Shown: positions 58,924 to 59,883 of the stretch, piece by piece
Layout of the letters: each line of letters begins with the position of its first letter
Position numbering within the stretch: the first letter of the stretch is position 1
Program-made: the position numbers and the translations under genes
From: Chloroflexota bacterium
Lineage (GTDB): Bacteria > Chloroflexota > Limnocylindria > Limnocylindrales > CSP1-4
DNA length: 59,883 nt
Assembly (NCBI GenBank): GCA_003171255.1
Contig: PMYK01000011.1
Location: forward strand, 3,508 to 63,390
Direction of reading: 5' to 3'
Notes under the pieces: model-generated
Database searches by the model: none
What the model was told of the DNA's origin: nothing
What the model saw: the letters and a program-made list of their open reading frames with translations, nothing else

Positions 58924-59742
58924 TCATCCCGACGTTCGTCCCGGCGTAGACCGCGCCATCGTCGGCGGATTCGAGCCGCTTGAGCCGCGCCGGACCTCGT
59001 CGAGGAACTCGAGCGAGCGGGCGTCGCGCTCGAGCGAGACGTGCAGGAATGTCCGCATCGCATCCTCGACCTCACGCTCGACGGCGGGCGCGAGCCGGAG
59101 CCCGGCCAGCGCCTCGACGTCCATGCGCTGGTATGCCTTGAGCAGTTTGACCGCGTCCACGGAGATGGCCGCCCGTTCCACCGGCGGACCCGGGCAGCGC
59201 GAACACAGCAGGCCGCCAAGCGGCGGGACCCAGCGGAAGTGCTCGTCCGCCTCCAGCATGCGGTTGCATTCGACGCAGCGGTCCACCTCGGGTCGAACGC
59301 CCAGCTCGTCGGCCAGGTGCATCTCGTACCAGCGGGCCACGCGACCCGATTCCATGCCCGCGTCGAGCAGCTCGTAGGCTCGGCGCAGCAGCGCATACAG
59401 CCCCTCGGTCTCGTGGCGCTCCTCGATGGAGCGATCCGCCAGCTCGGCGAGATACCATGCCGTCGCCGCGGATTCAAGGGTGTCGCGCAGGCGCAGCCAG
59501 GCGTGGGTAACCTCGACCTGCGTCACGACGTCGAAGGTTCGGCCGCGGGCCAGGGCCACCTTGAGCTCGGCCATGGGTTCGAGCGCACCGCCGATCCGAC
59601 TGGTCGGACGTCGCACGCCCTTGGCGATCGCCTTCAGCTTGCCGTGGGCCGGCGTGAAGAGCGTCATGATCCTGTCTGCCTCGCCGTAGTCGAAACGGGA
59701 CAGGACGATGGCGTCGGTCACATACAGGCGCGGCGTGGGCAC
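58924..59742 (-). CDS. recO: DNA repair protein RecO
   Basis: The 272-residue protein has the N-terminal OB fold (RLYVTDAIVLSRFDYGEADR, then ITRP-type KAIAKGVRRPTSRIGG), a helical middle part, and a zinc site (CVECNRML ... GLLCSRC). RecO loads RecA and anneals SSB-coated strands in the RecFOR pathway. The start is GTG 59742, with TAGCGT (59754-59749) 6 nt upstream and no Shine-Dalgarno, so the mRNA is probably leaderless. It lies upstream of glyS on the same strand, with a 185-nt gap that holds nothing I recognise. Confidence 0.93.
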   Translation of the reverse strand: MPTPRLYVTDAIVLSRFDYGEADRIMTLFTPAHGKLKAIAKGVRRPTSRIGGALEPMAELKVALARGRTFDVVTQVEVTHAWLRLRDTLESAATAWYLAELADRSIEERHETEGLYALLRRAYELLDAGMESGRVARWYEMHLADELGVRPEVDRCVECNRMLEADEHFRWVPPLGGLLCSRCPGPPVERAAISVDAVKLLKAYQRMDVEALAGLRLAPAVEREVEDAMRTFLHVSLERDARSLEFLDEVRRGSSGSNPPTMARSTPGRTSG

Positions 59743-59795
59743 GTGGTCACGCTACCACGCCTCGCGTACGTCGCTCGGCTAAGCTGGGAGGATGG

Positions 59796-59883
59796 ATGAG
59801 ACTAGAGGCCGCCCCGACCCGGTTCCGGCCGCGCCATCCGGCCCGGCCGCTCCCGCACCTCGCACCGACCGGACCCGTATTCG
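59796..59883 (+). CDS. Possible start of a rightward gene cut by the window edge
   Basis: GGAGG at 59787-59791 is followed 4 nt later by ATG 59796, and another ATG lies at 59792 in a different frame. Both frames are open to the end of the window, with 29-30 Pro/Ala/Arg-rich residues. Which is real cannot be decided here. The position, diverging from recO, is where a promoter and gene start would be expected. Confidence 0.35.
   Translation, partial: MRLEAAPTRFRPRHPARPLPHLAPTGPVF

Overview
The window is GC-rich DNA (by eye mid-60s percent G+C) with densely packed genes on both strands. I see no rRNA, CRISPR array, transposase or phage module. Gene content suggests an uncultured Chloroflexota-like bacterium, possibly the Limnocylindria/Ellin6529 branch, with an actinobacterial lineage as the alternative. 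The grounds are an actinobacterial/yeast-type LeuA, an F420-type LLM oxidoreductase, several lipoproteins, single-chain GlyRS, and XRE regulators joined to nuclease-like domains. The lineage is inferred from content and style; no marker phylogeny was possible.

Left part (1-10.4 kb): a 2,3-cyclic-diphosphoglycerate-synthetase-like protein cut by the window edge, an NRAMP-like transporter with altered metal motifs, and leuA behind a complete leucine attenuator (13-residue leader peptide with Leu-Leu-Leu, antiterminator, terminator). Next come a DUF1349 protein, a PadR regulator with a small membrane ORF, a WD40 gene remnant beside tRNA-Asn(GTT), a GH2 beta-mannosidase, and a sulfurtransferase translationally coupled to an XRE/nuclease-like regulator.

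Middle (10.4-38 kb): the dnaG-rpoD operon with an unusual palindrome-rich promoter region; S9 peptidase, MBL hydrolase, ung, a NifX-like protein and a DDAH-like hydrolase. A MurJ flippase fused to an extracellular C39-like cysteine-peptidase domain is followed by two membrane proteins of matching topology. Then an alpha/beta-hydrolase lipoprotein, gadB, a second XRE/nuclease-like regulator between tandem repeats, two MFS transporters, a COG4315 lipoprotein, an SGNH hydrolase, SDR, manA, LLM oxidoreductase, GNAT, aldo/keto reductase, NUDIX and an ABC ATPase.

Right part (38-59.9 kb): a 40-residue membrane peptide diverging from a leaderless XRE-TPR regulator, DUF72 and anchored hypothetical proteins, then an energy-metabolism block. 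This block holds ppdK, hypBA diverging from a receiver protein whose phospho-acceptor Asp is Glu, a complete six-subunit Ech-type group 4 [NiFe] hydrogenase (echABCDEF order), and a two-gene NfnAB-like transhydrogenase. Together these would link ferredoxin, H2, ion gradient and NAD(P)H pools, with PPDK feeding the pyruvate/PEP node. The window closes with a GT87-like membrane protein, glyS and recO.

A recurrent feature is a TANNNT -10-like hexamer placed 6-7 nt before the start codon at about eleven genes (and 10 nt before the leu leader ORF). This points to common leaderless transcription.
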